Shown here: piece by piece, positions 17,180 through 25,116 of the stretch
Layout: each line of letters opens with the position of its first letter
Position numbering within the stretch: position 1 is the first letter of the stretch
NCBI RefSeq assembly: GCF_011752995.1
Contig: NZ_VWWL01000009.1
Location: 62,001 to 126,000, forward strand
Reading direction: 5' to 3'
DNA from: Burkholderia sp. Ax-1724
GTDB lineage: Bacteria; Pseudomonadota; Gammaproteobacteria; Burkholderiales; Burkholderiaceae
DNA: 64,000 nt
Made by a program: the position numbers and the translations under genes
Notes under the pieces: model-generated
What the model was told of the DNA's origin: nothing
The model's database searches: none
Seen by the model: only the letters and a program-made list of their open reading frames with translations

Positions 17180-17968
17180 TCAATGATCCTGGGCGACGCG
17201 GCACGCATGGTCGAGCAGCCCTTCGGCCGTGCCGCTGCCATTGTCGACGTCGATGCCGCTATTGACGATCAGCCAGCCATCGGTCGCGGCGGAGGCTCCC
17301 GCGCCCGTCACGAGAATGGTTTGCCTCGCCATGGTCGCGGGCTCGGGGTTGTCGCGCGCGACGATCCGGAACGGGTTGTCGGCGCCCGTCAGCGACATGA
17401 CGCGCATGATCCGGTAGCGTTTGCCGTCGAGCGTGTCCCATTTCCATTGGCCGGGCGTATCGTGTGCGTGGTTCGCGAGTGCGACGCCGGCTTCCCGCTG
17501 CATGCAGTCGATATGGATATGCAACTGGTTTTGCGAGCGGCGATATTCGGAGTTGATTTCGAGGCCCAGCCGATCGTCCGGTAGTGTGCGCTTGACCGCT
17601 TCCTGCACGTAGTGGCGCGAGTCCCACGCGTCGCTCCAATAGTCCTTCGCATCGGGCGCGAGCACGAGCGGACTTTCGATTCCCGTAATGCGGTCCGTCG
17701 GCATCAGCAGGTACTGCGAGCGTCCGAGAATATCCTTCAGGACGACATAGCGCTTGTCGAGATCGACGAGCGTGCATTGGCCCGGCGTGCCGGTTGCCTG
17801 CTGCGACGGCACGCAGCGTATGTCGACGATTTTCCATAGCGCGTTGGAATCGACCGTTGCGAGGCGTGCGCATGAAGTCGTGGCGAGGGCGGCTGCCAGT
17901 GCCGCGGTCAGGAGCGAGAGGCGATGCAAAAGGCCGCGTTGCGGATGAGCGGTGGCGGGTGTCGTCAT
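17180..17968 (-). CDS. cdh: CDP-diacylglycerol pyrophosphatase
   Basis: This enzyme hydrolyses CDP-diacylglycerol to phosphatidate and CMP at the inner membrane, facing the periplasm. The 262 residues line up with E. coli Cdh along their length: a hydrophobic N-terminal anchor, ALWKIVDIRCVP, YVVLKDILGRSQYLLMP, RITGIESPL, the HIT-like NQLHIHIDC with the catalytic histidines, and a C-terminal LLDHACRVA corresponding to the end of Cdh. A Cys at residue 33 after the hydrophobic run could make it a lipoprotein, though the lipobox is poor. It stands alone; a run of 13-bp repeats lies in its upstream region. Confidence 0.9.
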   Translation of the reverse strand: MTTPATAHPQRGLLHRLSLLTAALAAALATTSCARLATVDSNALWKIVDIRCVPSQQATGTPGQCTLVDLDKRYVVLKDILGRSQYLLMPTDRITGIESPLVLAPDAKDYWSDAWDSRHYVQEAVKRTLPDDRLGLEINSEYRRSQNQLHIHIDCMQREAGVALANHAHDTPGQWKWDTLDGKRYRIMRVMSLTGADNPFRIVARDNPEPATMARQTILVTGAGASAATDGWLIVNSGIDVDNGSGTAEGLLDHACRVAQDH

Positions 17969-18031
17969 TGTTGTTTAACGGAGTGTTTTCAAAAGCCTGT
18001 CAAAGGCGCGGGTATCAAGGATGATATAGAG

Positions 18032-18067
18032 GGATAACTTCAAGGGATAATATCAAGGGATAACAGC
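18032..18067. repeat. 13-bp tandem repeats (GGGATAA-type) upstream of cdh
   Basis: GGGATAACTTCAA (18032-18044) and GGGATAATATCAA (18045-18057) are followed by a third partial copy starting GGGATAACAG (18058). A looser relative (GGTATCAAGGATGATA) precedes them. They lie between the cdh start and the convergently placed end of the amidase gene. They could bind a regulator of cdh or be replication-slippage repeats. Confidence 0.6.
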
Positions 18068-18102
18068 GGCGGATGACATCGCCGCAGTCGGCCGCGAGGT
18101 CG

Positions 18103-19557
18103 TCAAAGCACAGGCGCGGGCAACGCGCCGAGAATGCGTTCGAACACGATGCCGATTGCGAGCAAGCGTCTATCGCTGCCGAGCGGGCCGTCGAGTTCGA
18201 GACCGACCGGCAAGCCGTTCGCGCTGATGCCGGCCGGCAGCGAGAGCCCGGGAATGCCCGACGTGCTGGCCGGATCGGTATTGCGCAGGAAGGCTTCCAT
18301 CGTATCGATCGGCGGGCCGCCGTCGATCGATACCGTCGACGAGCCTTGCAGATCGTCGATCGGCACCGCGGTCAACCGCGTAGTGGGAAACAGCAGCGCG
18401 TCGAGTTGCGCGTGCGCGAAAGCGGCGGCCATATAGCGTTGAAAACGCGGACGCCAATAATTGAGCGCCGCCGGATAGTGCGAGCCGAGTGCGTCGGCGA
18501 GTACTTCGTCGTAGATCGCGCGGACGTCGGGGCTTGCGATGCGCGCGGCTATTCCGGCAACCGTTTGCACTGGCGCATGGTTTGCGACGAGCCACGCGAG
18601 CACGTCGTCGCGCGCTTCGTGAATCGCGATCGGTCCGCCGACCATGCCGTTCAGATGTTCGAGTTCGCTCAGCGCGAGCGGCACGAACATAACGCCAGCC
18701 GCTTCGAGCTTGCGCAACGCGGCCCGCGCGACGCCCTCGACCTGCGCTTCGAGTCCGTCCCACAACGGTTCGGGCAGGCCGATGCGAAGCTGGTCGGGCG
18801 CGAGCGTGGGCAGCGTGCCGTCGCCGCTGATTACGCCGTCGAGCAGTGCGAGATCGGCCACGCTGCGTGCCATCGGTCCGACCGTGTCGCGCGTATGGCT
18901 GATCGGCACGACCGCGTCTGGATCGTGATAGCGCCGCTCGGCGCCGCCATTGCCGACCGATGGACGCAATCCCGCAGTGCCCGTCAGCGCGGCGGGAATG
19001 CGCGTCGAGCCGCCGGTGTCGGTGCCGAGTCCGGCAGGCACGATGCGCGCCGCAATGGCGACGGCCGTGCCGCCCGACGAACCGCCCGGCATCAGCGAGG
19101 GATCATAGGGATTGCGTACCGGCCCCGCATGCGCGGCGAAGTTCGTGCTCGTAATGCCGAATGCGAGTTCGTGCATATTGGCCTTGCCGAGCACGATTGC
19201 GCCCGCATCGAGAAGGCGTTGCAGCGAAGGCGCGTTCGTCGCCGGCACGAAGCCCGCGAGCGCGGGTGTGCCCGCCGAGGTCTGCAAGCCCGCCGTGTTG
19301 ATATTGTCCTTGACGACGATCGGCAGGCCGGCCAGCGGCAGACGTGCACGCGCTTGCGCGGACAAGGCGTCGATATGCCGCGCGGCCGCAAGCGCACCGT
19401 CGAGATCTAGCGTGGTGAGCGCGTTCAGATGCGCGAGCGCGGCGGCGCGCGCGAGCAGCGTGGCGACGTAGTCGGCGGCTTTGAGGCGGCCCGACTGCAG
19501 CGCCTCGACCGCCTGTGTCGCGGTCAGCGCGAGTTGTGCGTCGACGGTCCATGTCAT
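18103..19557 (-). CDS. Amidase signature family hydrolase (indoleacetamide hydrolase-like)
   Basis: A 484-residue amidase. The Ser-Ser-Lys machinery is visible: Lys in LPIVVKDNINTAG, the Gly/Ser-rich PGGSSGGTAVAIAA and the nucleophile region GTDTGGSTRIPAAL. The ATG at 19557 follows a GGAG about 9 bases upstream; a longer frame adds a low-complexity leader with no support. No signal peptide is seen, so it is probably cytoplasmic. It could act on indoleacetamide, mandelamide or other aryl or alkyl amides; annotation pipelines often call similar proteins indoleacetamide hydrolases. No linked monooxygenase (iaaM) is nearby. Confidence 0.85.
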   Translation of the reverse strand: MTWTVDAQLALTATQAVEALQSGRLKAADYVATLLARAAALAHLNALTTLDLDGALAAARHIDALSAQARARLPLAGLPIVVKDNINTAGLQTSAGTPALAGFVPATNAPSLQRLLDAGAIVLGKANMHELAFGITSTNFAAHAGPVRNPYDPSLMPGGSSGGTAVAIAARIVPAGLGTDTGGSTRIPAALTGTAGLRPSVGNGGAERRYHDPDAVVPISHTRDTVGPMARSVADLALLDGVISGDGTLPTLAPDQLRIGLPEPLWDGLEAQVEGVARAALRKLEAAGVMFVPLALSELEHLNGMVGGPIAIHEARDDVLAWLVANHAPVQTVAGIAARIASPDVRAIYDEVLADALGSHYPAALNYWRPRFQRYMAAAFAHAQLDALLFPTTRLTAVPIDDLQGSSTVSIDGGPPIDTMEAFLRNTDPASTSGIPGLSLPAGISANGLPVGLELDGPLGSDRRLLAIGIVFERILGALPAPVL

Positions 19558-20241
19558 GAGCGGCGGCTCCGTATCGATGCTCGCAACCTGCTCCGGAATG
19601 GGCGTGCTGTCCGGCAAACACGAAATCCGGAGAGAGGGGGCGGGAGTTTCTGCGGCATCCGTCGAAGTAGCGGACAGGTTACGCGTGCGGAAAGCGAACG
19701 CAGGGGTTGAGCTATTCTGGCACAACCGCCTGAAAGAGGATGCCGGGCAATGCAACGGCGGCGCAGAGGTAACGGGCATCAACGCCGGCGCGCCAGAATT
19801 CTATCCACGGCCGCCTTGCCCGATTTGGGGCTGGCGTAAGGGGTGTCTGTGCTTGCCGTGCCGGCCAGGAATCGCGTCCACCCGCGCAGCGGGTTAAGGC
19901 GAGCGGCATGCGATTTGTCGCCGAATTGCCTGCCTTGGCAACAGCCCGTTCGTTTTTCTGAAACATGCTTCGCATCAAAAGAATTTCCCAAACGAAGTTC
20001 GACCGATCATTTCCGGTGATACTCCGTCCGGCATAAGGCCTGCTGAATGTGCCATGCCCAGGCGTCAAAGTGGGGTGGGTAACTACTTTGGAAGCCGGTG
20101 CGAGATGCATGCGAGTCAACCATTTGGACTCGCTCCTGCATGACTGTACACACGGTGGCGTTCAGGTTAGAAAATGTGTTCGCTGGCAATCTGCGATGAA
20201 TTGATAGCAAGCGAATTTCTGTCAAGATCGCAGGGGACAAC
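19558..20241. other. Long intergenic region upstream of the AAA ATPase gene
   Basis: This 684-bp gap drops in GC towards the ATPase gene. It carries a TTCG-N16-TTCG direct repeat (listed separately) on the strand and in the direction of the ATPase gene. Short open frames here lack ribosome sites and family features, so I call no gene. Confidence 0.4.
19949..19972 (+). promoter_or_regulatory. hrpII/PIP-like box (TTCG-N16-TTCG)
   Basis: TTCGT at 19949 and TTCGC at 19969 are spaced exactly as in the Ralstonia hrpII box (TTCG-N16-TTCG) and the Xanthomonas PIP box (TTCGB-N15-TTCGB). Those sites drive type III secretion and effector genes through HrpB or HrpX. The box lies 270 bp upstream of the AAA ATPase start and points towards it. 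I found no convincing -10 box at the usual distance. TTCG is common in this genus, so a chance match is possible. Confidence 0.4.
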
Positions 20242-22194
20242 ATGCTAGGCATCGACAAGGTATCGTCTTTATTGACGACCGTTTTTTCTCCTGAAGCCCC
20301 GTCCGCAGACGTTCTCACTGCACCGTCAGGATCATCTCCGCCGACCCGCCAGCCTATCTCCGGTGCGCTGGGAGGACTCCCCGAACTGGATAACCGTCTC
20401 AAGGTCGCACGGTACCTTCTATCGTCGGGGATCGTGCCCGCGGAGCAGGTACGCACCAGGCTGATCCCCGCGATCAAGTCACAGCAGGCTGTAGTGCGTG
20501 TCAAGGACCAGCCGCCGTCGATCAGGCCGACATCGGAAACAGGCGAAACCGCCCGCGAGCAAGTGCTTGAGAAGGAGCGTGCATCGAGCGAACCAGCTCC
20601 TGCCGAAAGCCCGTTTTCGCTTGCGGCCCGGAGCCGCAATCTCAAGACCTTGCTTGCCGCCAGGCACTATGACGAGCCGCTATCTTTCGATTTCAGCAAG
20701 ATGCGGGAGGCATTCTGGCTGGGTTCGAGCGAGAGCGTAATGAAAACGACTGCTCCCGCCGTGGCTCAGACCGTCAGCGATGTCACCACCGCGCTTGCCT
20801 GGTATGTCACTAGCAAGACGACGGGCATGATTGCCGGCGCAAAGCCGCAGGCGGCTGGAGATTCGGTCGAAAAAGTGCCTGACGGGCTGAGCGCCCGCAA
20901 CATCGTGGTTTCGCTCGCCAGGAACACGTTGAGCAATTTCGCCTATGAAGGAACCTGGGCTGCAGTGCACAACGGGATCGAACAGTTGCGCGCATCGCAG
21001 CGTCCCCGCACGGAACTCGATCCCTACCAATCGAAAATCCGGGTGCACACTAAATTGATGGATGAGTCCCGAGATTACATGGCTCAAGCGCTTGATCCCC
21101 TGACCCAAGGGAAAATCAACGATATCGATAGCCAAATTGTCCAATGCCTGCAAAATCCAGCCAATGGTATGAAAGGACTGGCGCAAGCCGAGCTGTTGAT
21201 GGCAAGGCGAGAAGTGCTGGTGGGCTCGCGGATGGTGACAAGGCACGGGAATGAGTGGCTAAAGAGTTCCAGGGTGCGGAAAGAGCTGGATGAGCTGGCC
21301 GACTTTTTCCCGGACTCCACGGCCGACGAACTGAAAACCGTTTTCTTCGACAAGTTGGGCATCGAAAGCCGGCCCGCCGTTTTTTTGACCGGGAGAGGCG
21401 GGGTTGGAAAAACGCAGTTCGTCAAAAATTTTGCCGCCGTGGTGAAGCGTCCTATTGTGGAGACCACGCTAGAAGAACTGCTGAGCCCGAAATTCTGGGG
21501 GCCACCTGGCGATTGGTCCTTAGGCACCCTGAATGCGCCACTGCCCGAAGTCGCCGGCATACTGCACGCGAAGAAGATGGAGTTTGGCCGCAACGACGTT
21601 ATCGTCCTCGTCAACGAAGCAGATTTCGGCGACGACGAGCACTCGGCCAAAGTGGCGGATATCAAACGAATTATGGATTCCGACAACTTCAAGCAATACA
21701 CGAACGGCGGTGCCCGGCACGATATTGACGCGATCTTCATTTTCACAAGCAACGTACGCAACAATTCGATCGAAGCGTTGTGCCGGCGCATCCCCGAAGT
21801 CACGATGAAATCTGGAGAGCGGCAGCGTTTGAACTGGGCTGAAAAGGTATTGGCTCAGGAGTTGACGGATCTGAGGAACAACCATTCAGAGAGATTCGTC
21901 CACGCTGTGGAGGCGCAAGTGCGTCGCAATATGGATTTCATTCGCGAGGTCGGCAACGCTACGGAGTGCGGCATTGCCATTACGGGCACGGTTGTCAGGA
22001 CCAGTGTCAGAAACTCCGTCAGAGATCGGGAGGGTGGAGGTACGGTCACAGACAAACGGGCCCGTACCGCTATCCTGAGCGTATTTAGGTCCAACCTGGG
22101 TAGTGGCGCATACGAGGTGTTGGACGCACTGGCTTCGAATGGGGATGGGGTGCAAACCAATCAACCCGCGCGATCACGCAGCTTGTCGTTTTAG
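20242..22194 (+). CDS. Orphan AAA-type ATPase, candidate secreted effector; function unknown
   Basis: This 650-residue protein has no family name I recognise. Residues about 370-560 form an AAA ATPase: Walker A GRGGVGKT (384-391), a Walker B-like strand DVIVLVNEAD (452-461) with Asn in place of the usual Asp before Glu, a sensor-1-like FIFTSN (Asn504) and an arginine pair, ALCRRI (512-517), at the arginine-finger position. The first 50 residues are rich in Ser and Pro with few acidic residues and no signal peptide; residues about 130-350 look helical. Its base composition is lower in GC than its neighbours. It is monocistronic and has a hrpII-like box upstream. A type III effector or other host-interaction role is possible but not shown; a cytoplasmic chaperone-like role is the alternative. 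Confidence 0.8.
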   Translation: MLGIDKVSSLLTTVFSPEAPSADVLTAPSGSSPPTRQPISGALGGLPELDNRLKVARYLLSSGIVPAEQVRTRLIPAIKSQQAVVRVKDQPPSIRPTSETGETAREQVLEKERASSEPAPAESPFSLAARSRNLKTLLAARHYDEPLSFDFSKMREAFWLGSSESVMKTTAPAVAQTVSDVTTALAWYVTSKTTGMIAGAKPQAAGDSVEKVPDGLSARNIVVSLARNTLSNFAYEGTWAAVHNGIEQLRASQRPRTELDPYQSKIRVHTKLMDESRDYMAQALDPLTQGKINDIDSQIVQCLQNPANGMKGLAQAELLMARREVLVGSRMVTRHGNEWLKSSRVRKELDELADFFPDSTADELKTVFFDKLGIESRPAVFLTGRGGVGKTQFVKNFAAVVKRPIVETTLEELLSPKFWGPPGDWSLGTLNAPLPEVAGILHAKKMEFGRNDVIVLVNEADFGDDEHSAKVADIKRIMDSDNFKQYTNGGARHDIDAIFIFTSNVRNNSIEALCRRIPEVTMKSGERQRLNWAEKVLAQELTDLRNNHSERFVHAVEAQVRRNMDFIREVGNATECGIAITGTVVRTSVRNSVRDREGGGTVTDKRARTAILSVFRSNLGSGAYEVLDALASNGDGVQTNQPARSRSLSF

Positions 22195-22408
22195 TAGCGA
22201 ACGGACACCGAACGCGGTGATTGTGGCGCAGGCCGACAAGATGGCTCGCATAATCTGTGCTATCGCATTCGAGCATTGCAACGGGAAGCATCGCCATAGC
22301 GCGCGGAAATACCGCTCGCCTTGCGAGTTCCGGCGCTCGATGGATTCGGCAACCGTGGTGCGAAGCTGTGTCCGGAATGACCGGGTCAACTCCAGTGGCT
22401 TGCCGACG

Positions 22409-22624
22409 TTACTGACGATTGTCGATCCACATGCGCCCCCAGTCGGACGCATAGGCGAGCGCATGCTCTTCGTCGAAGAAGTAATCGAGCGCATCGAACG
22501 AATACGCTTTGCGACGCGTCGCGCTGGATTCCTCTATGGTCAGATTGGCGGCGAATAATCCATTCGGTAGCAGTTGCGTAGCCGCTTCGACTTCGTAGCC
22601 CTTATAGCGGATGTGTGAGTTCAT
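22409..22624 (-). CDS. Small conserved protein, YKGYE family
   Basis: A 71-residue protein starting MNSHIRYKGYEVEAATQLL. It shares the IxYKGYE start and overall size class with another small gene in this window (43164-43445), which suggests one family of short soluble Burkholderia proteins; the function is unknown. I start it at the ATG at 22624 because the upstream extension is unlike protein. Its first bases overlap the 3' end of the extended FMN-reductase frame by 23 bp. Confidence 0.65.
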   Translation of the reverse strand: MNSHIRYKGYEVEAATQLLPNGLFAANLTIEESSATRRKAYSFDALDYFFDEEHALAYASDWGRMWIDNRQ

Positions 22625-23648
22625 GATCTTGTCGGTATTGCCCCGTGCGTTGTATCGAAACCAGTGCGCGCGACGCCGCTCCATCGTGCGAGAAGCTCGC
22701 GAAGCGGCGCACAGACCCTAAGATAGGGCCGCACTGTGCAGCGGGTGAACCAATCTTTCGTCGTAAGCAAATCAGCGAGGCACCGGAGCGATAGTCAGGA
22801 GCCCGGATCGGATCAAAGGCGCTGTGTCCGGTAACACTATCGGCAGCACGCCCGAGGTGTCTGTTATGTGGCGCACGGTTTGCGCGCGGCGCGTCGCCGC
22901 GCGCCGCCGAGGCGGCGCCACGGAGCGCGAAAGCAGGCGGATCAGACTGCTGCAGGATACGCGCGGAGCGGGTGTCGGCCGCGGCGGCAAGGGGCTTGCC
23001 GGCTGTCTGGCTGGATGGAGCGCCCGATGATGCGCCCACGGCACCCGAGGCGCCCGAAGTACGGTGTGCATTGAACGCGAGCGCGAATTGCGCGGCCTGC
23101 TGGCCGACTGTCGCGAGTTGTTCGACGACCTTCGGGTCGGAACAGCTATCGGCGGTATCGAAGCGCGTTTCGAGCGTGTTGATGCCGGCGCCGAACGGCG
23201 TCGGCCAGCCGCGCAGCGCGTGCACGATCGAGCGCAGCGAACTCAGCACCGAGCCCGCCGCCTGCCAGCCATAGGCCGTGACGATGCAGCCGACCGCGCG
23301 GCCGTCGAGATAGGGACGCGCGTCGGCGCGCAGTTCCTCGAGCGTGTCGAGCGCGTTCTTGACGAGGCCCGACACGCCGCCGTGATAGCCGGGCGTCGCG
23401 ACGATCAGCGCGTCCGCGCGGCGCACGGCCTCGATCAGTTCGAGCTGTTCCGCGGTGCGTTCGGGCTGTTCCGGCGCGTAATGCGGCAGGCTATGCAGGA
23501 AGGCGCCGCCGAACAGCCGGGTGTCGGCGCCGGCGGCTTCGGCGCCGCGCAGCGCAAAGGCGAGCGCGCGCTCGGTCGACGAGGCCGCGCGTGTCGTGCC
23601 GCCAATGCCGACGATAAGCGGCCGGCGGGAATGATCGAATCTGCTCAA
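22602..23648 (-). CDS. NAD(P)H-dependent FMN reductase (flavodoxin-like) with abnormal C-terminal tail
   Basis: The first 190-200 residues form a flavodoxin-fold FMN reductase: LIVGIGGTTRAASSTERAL (phosphate loop), ADALIVATPGYHGGVSGLVKNALD (isoalloxazine loop) and VGCIVTAYGWQAAGSVLSSL. I prefer the TTG start at 23648, which has AGGAG 8 bases upstream, over the ATG at 23687. After about residue 195 the frame continues for about 150 residues of Ala/Arg/Ser-rich sequence with no family resemblance, and runs into the next gene. A lost stop codon or a frameshift near the end of the true gene is likely. It may supply FMNH2 to monooxygenases such as the SsuD-like enzyme. Confidence 0.75.
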   Translation of the reverse strand: MSRFDHSRRPLIVGIGGTTRAASSTERALAFALRGAEAAGADTRLFGGAFLHSLPHYAPEQPERTAEQLELIEAVRRADALIVATPGYHGGVSGLVKNALDTLEELRADARPYLDGRAVGCIVTAYGWQAAGSVLSSLRSIVHALRGWPTPFGAGINTLETRFDTADSCSDPKVVEQLATVGQQAAQFALAFNAHRTSGASGAVGASSGAPSSQTAGKPLAAAADTRSARILQQSDPPAFALRGAASAARGDAPRANRAPHNRHLGRAADSVTGHSAFDPIRAPDYRSGASLICLRRKIGSPAAQCGPILGSVRRFASFSHDGAASRALVSIQRTGQYRQDHELTHPL

Positions 23649-23805
23649 CGAAATGCTCCTTCGGTAGCGGCGGATGGCGCGGTTCATGATGCGGTTCAGG
23701 CGGACTGCGCGAGAGCCGGCCGGCGAACCGGACTTTGAAGTGTGATCTTAATGACGCCGAGCCGCGCCGCTAAGCGACTTTTTGTTCTAACGATATAACC
23801 GCGCG

Positions 23806-23969
23806 ATGGCCGGCGCGCTGCAATGCACGTGAAGGCGCGGCCGATAAGCATATGGCGAACCATTGGTTGGGCCCGCACCGCATGGCGCTTATGATGGATT
23901 CGTCTCCTCCATGGCATCTCCTTCGACATGGGACTCGGCCTCGCTACATCGGTGGCGAGGCCTTTTTTT
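23806..23969 (+). ncRNA. Candidate small RNA or attenuated leader
   Basis: A transcript starting just after the TATAAC element and ending at the terminator would be about 165 nt. It would include a CCATG/CATGG stem (around 23910-23930) before the terminator hairpin. It does not overlap a credible ORF on this strand. The alternative is a leader of the J-domain gene, whose ATG is 127 bp beyond the terminator. The start is only a guess. Confidence 0.35.
23937..23969 (+). terminator. Strong intrinsic terminator
   Basis: GGCCTCGC (23937-23944) pairs perfectly with GCGAGGCC (23955-23962) across a 10-base loop and is followed by seven T residues. It stands before, not after, an annotated gene, which is why a short upstream transcript is suspected. 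Confidence 0.85.
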
Positions 23970-24095
23970 GCGGGTTTTTCGCGATTTTTGCCGCTGTTCC
24001 CGCGCGCCCGGTCGCGGGGCGCAGCCGCTTCACGGTGACGCCGTTTTTCGCATGCTACGATGGCCCGGTCAATGACCGGCGAGATCGAGCAAAGC

Positions 24096-24857
24096 ATGGC
24101 AACCCTGTACGACACGCTCGGCGTGCATGCGCACGCCAGCGACGAAGAAATCAAGCGGGCCTACCGGAAAGCCGCGATGAAGTGGCATCCCGACCGCAAT
24201 CATGGCGCCGAAGACACGGCGCGCGCCGCGTTCCAGGAGATCAAGGACGCGTACGCGATTCTTTCCGACGCCGAACAGCGCAAGGTCTACGACGCCGTTT
24301 ACGCCGAGCAGATGCGCGCGTTCGAAGCGCAGCTTGCGCGCCGTCAACGCGCCCAGGCGAAGCGCGAAGCGGCGGCGCGCGCGGCCGACGAAGCGGCGTA
24401 CGCAGAGATGGTGTCGCTCGCGATGCGCTTCGCCGACGAAGGGCACAATCGCGACGTGCTGTTCGGCGTGTTGCTCGGCCGTCAATGCGAGCCGCAGCGT
24501 GCCGCGCAGATTGCGGACAGCGTGGCTGCGTTGCAGACGGCGCGCAGAGAGGAAGCGCAAGCCGCGCAAAAAACGAAAGATGCGAAGAAGCAGGCGAAAG
24601 CGGCCTCGCAGAGCGCGCGCACGAAGGCCGAAGCTGGCGCAGACGATTCACCTGAAGCCACGGCGGAGACCGGCACAGCGCAGACGAATCAGGCCACCGG
24701 TCACGACGCGCATCGATCCGGCGGCGCAGATCACGCAGGCGACACGCAGCATGATGCGAGACAGGATGTGAAGCACGACGAACTCGCGAGCGGGATACAC
24801 CCAGCCAGCACGCTCAGCAATCTCTGGTTGCAGTTTCTGCACGGCCTGCGCTTCTGA
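24096..24857 (+). CDS. J-domain (DnaJ-like) molecular chaperone
   Basis: This 253-residue protein has an N-terminal J domain (about residues 2-65) with the HPD motif at 31-33 (KWHPDRNH) that stimulates Hsp70 ATPase. The remaining part is Ala/Arg/Gln-rich, probably coiled coil (residues 75-200), followed by a polar His/Asp/Thr-rich stretch. The Gly/Phe region and zinc fingers of classical DnaJ are absent, so it is a type III J protein with a specialised or unknown client. I chose the ATG at 24096 so that the J domain starts at the usual place. Confidence 0.85.
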   Translation: MATLYDTLGVHAHASDEEIKRAYRKAAMKWHPDRNHGAEDTARAAFQEIKDAYAILSDAEQRKVYDAVYAEQMRAFEAQLARRQRAQAKREAAARAADEAAYAEMVSLAMRFADEGHNRDVLFGVLLGRQCEPQRAAQIADSVAALQTARREEAQAAQKTKDAKKQAKAASQSARTKAEAGADDSPEATAETGTAQTNQATGHDAHRSGGADHAGDTQHDARQDVKHDELASGIHPASTLSNLWLQFLHGLRF

Positions 24858-25116
24858 ACGACGCATCGCGCCGGTGCGGTACGATGGCGCGAGTGCCGCG
24901 TGATTCATCGAATATTGACAGGATAATGTAAGACGTATCGCTCACTGGTACACTGCGCAATGTTTGGCAGTGCGTTGTGCTCAGTGCCCGTGAATCGATG
25001 CCAGTACGAATTCCCGTGGCGCAAAAAGTGGAGACGCCGTCGTGTCACGGGGGCGCAAGACAGGGGCGGCAAAATGCCGCTCAGGGGCCAATAGAAAACA
25101 TGGGTACGGGATCGGC

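Larger units (their letters stand above)
23649..24095. other. Divergent intergenic region, possible sRNA
   Basis: This 447-bp gap lies between the leftward FMN-reductase gene and the rightward J-domain gene. It contains a TATAAC element (23794-23799) and a strong intrinsic terminator (23937-23969) with no open reading frame of quality between them. A small RNA or a leader attenuator fits this arrangement. Confidence 0.45.

Noticed and set aside
19712..20119. Leftward frame in the gap before the AAA ATPase gene
   Set aside because: No ribosome site or family features; covers the hrpII-like box region, which is better read as control DNA.
22174..22494. Leftward frame after the AAA ATPase gene
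   Set aside because: Its composition is not obviously artificial, but it has no ribosome site, no domain, and overlaps the end of the ATPase gene.
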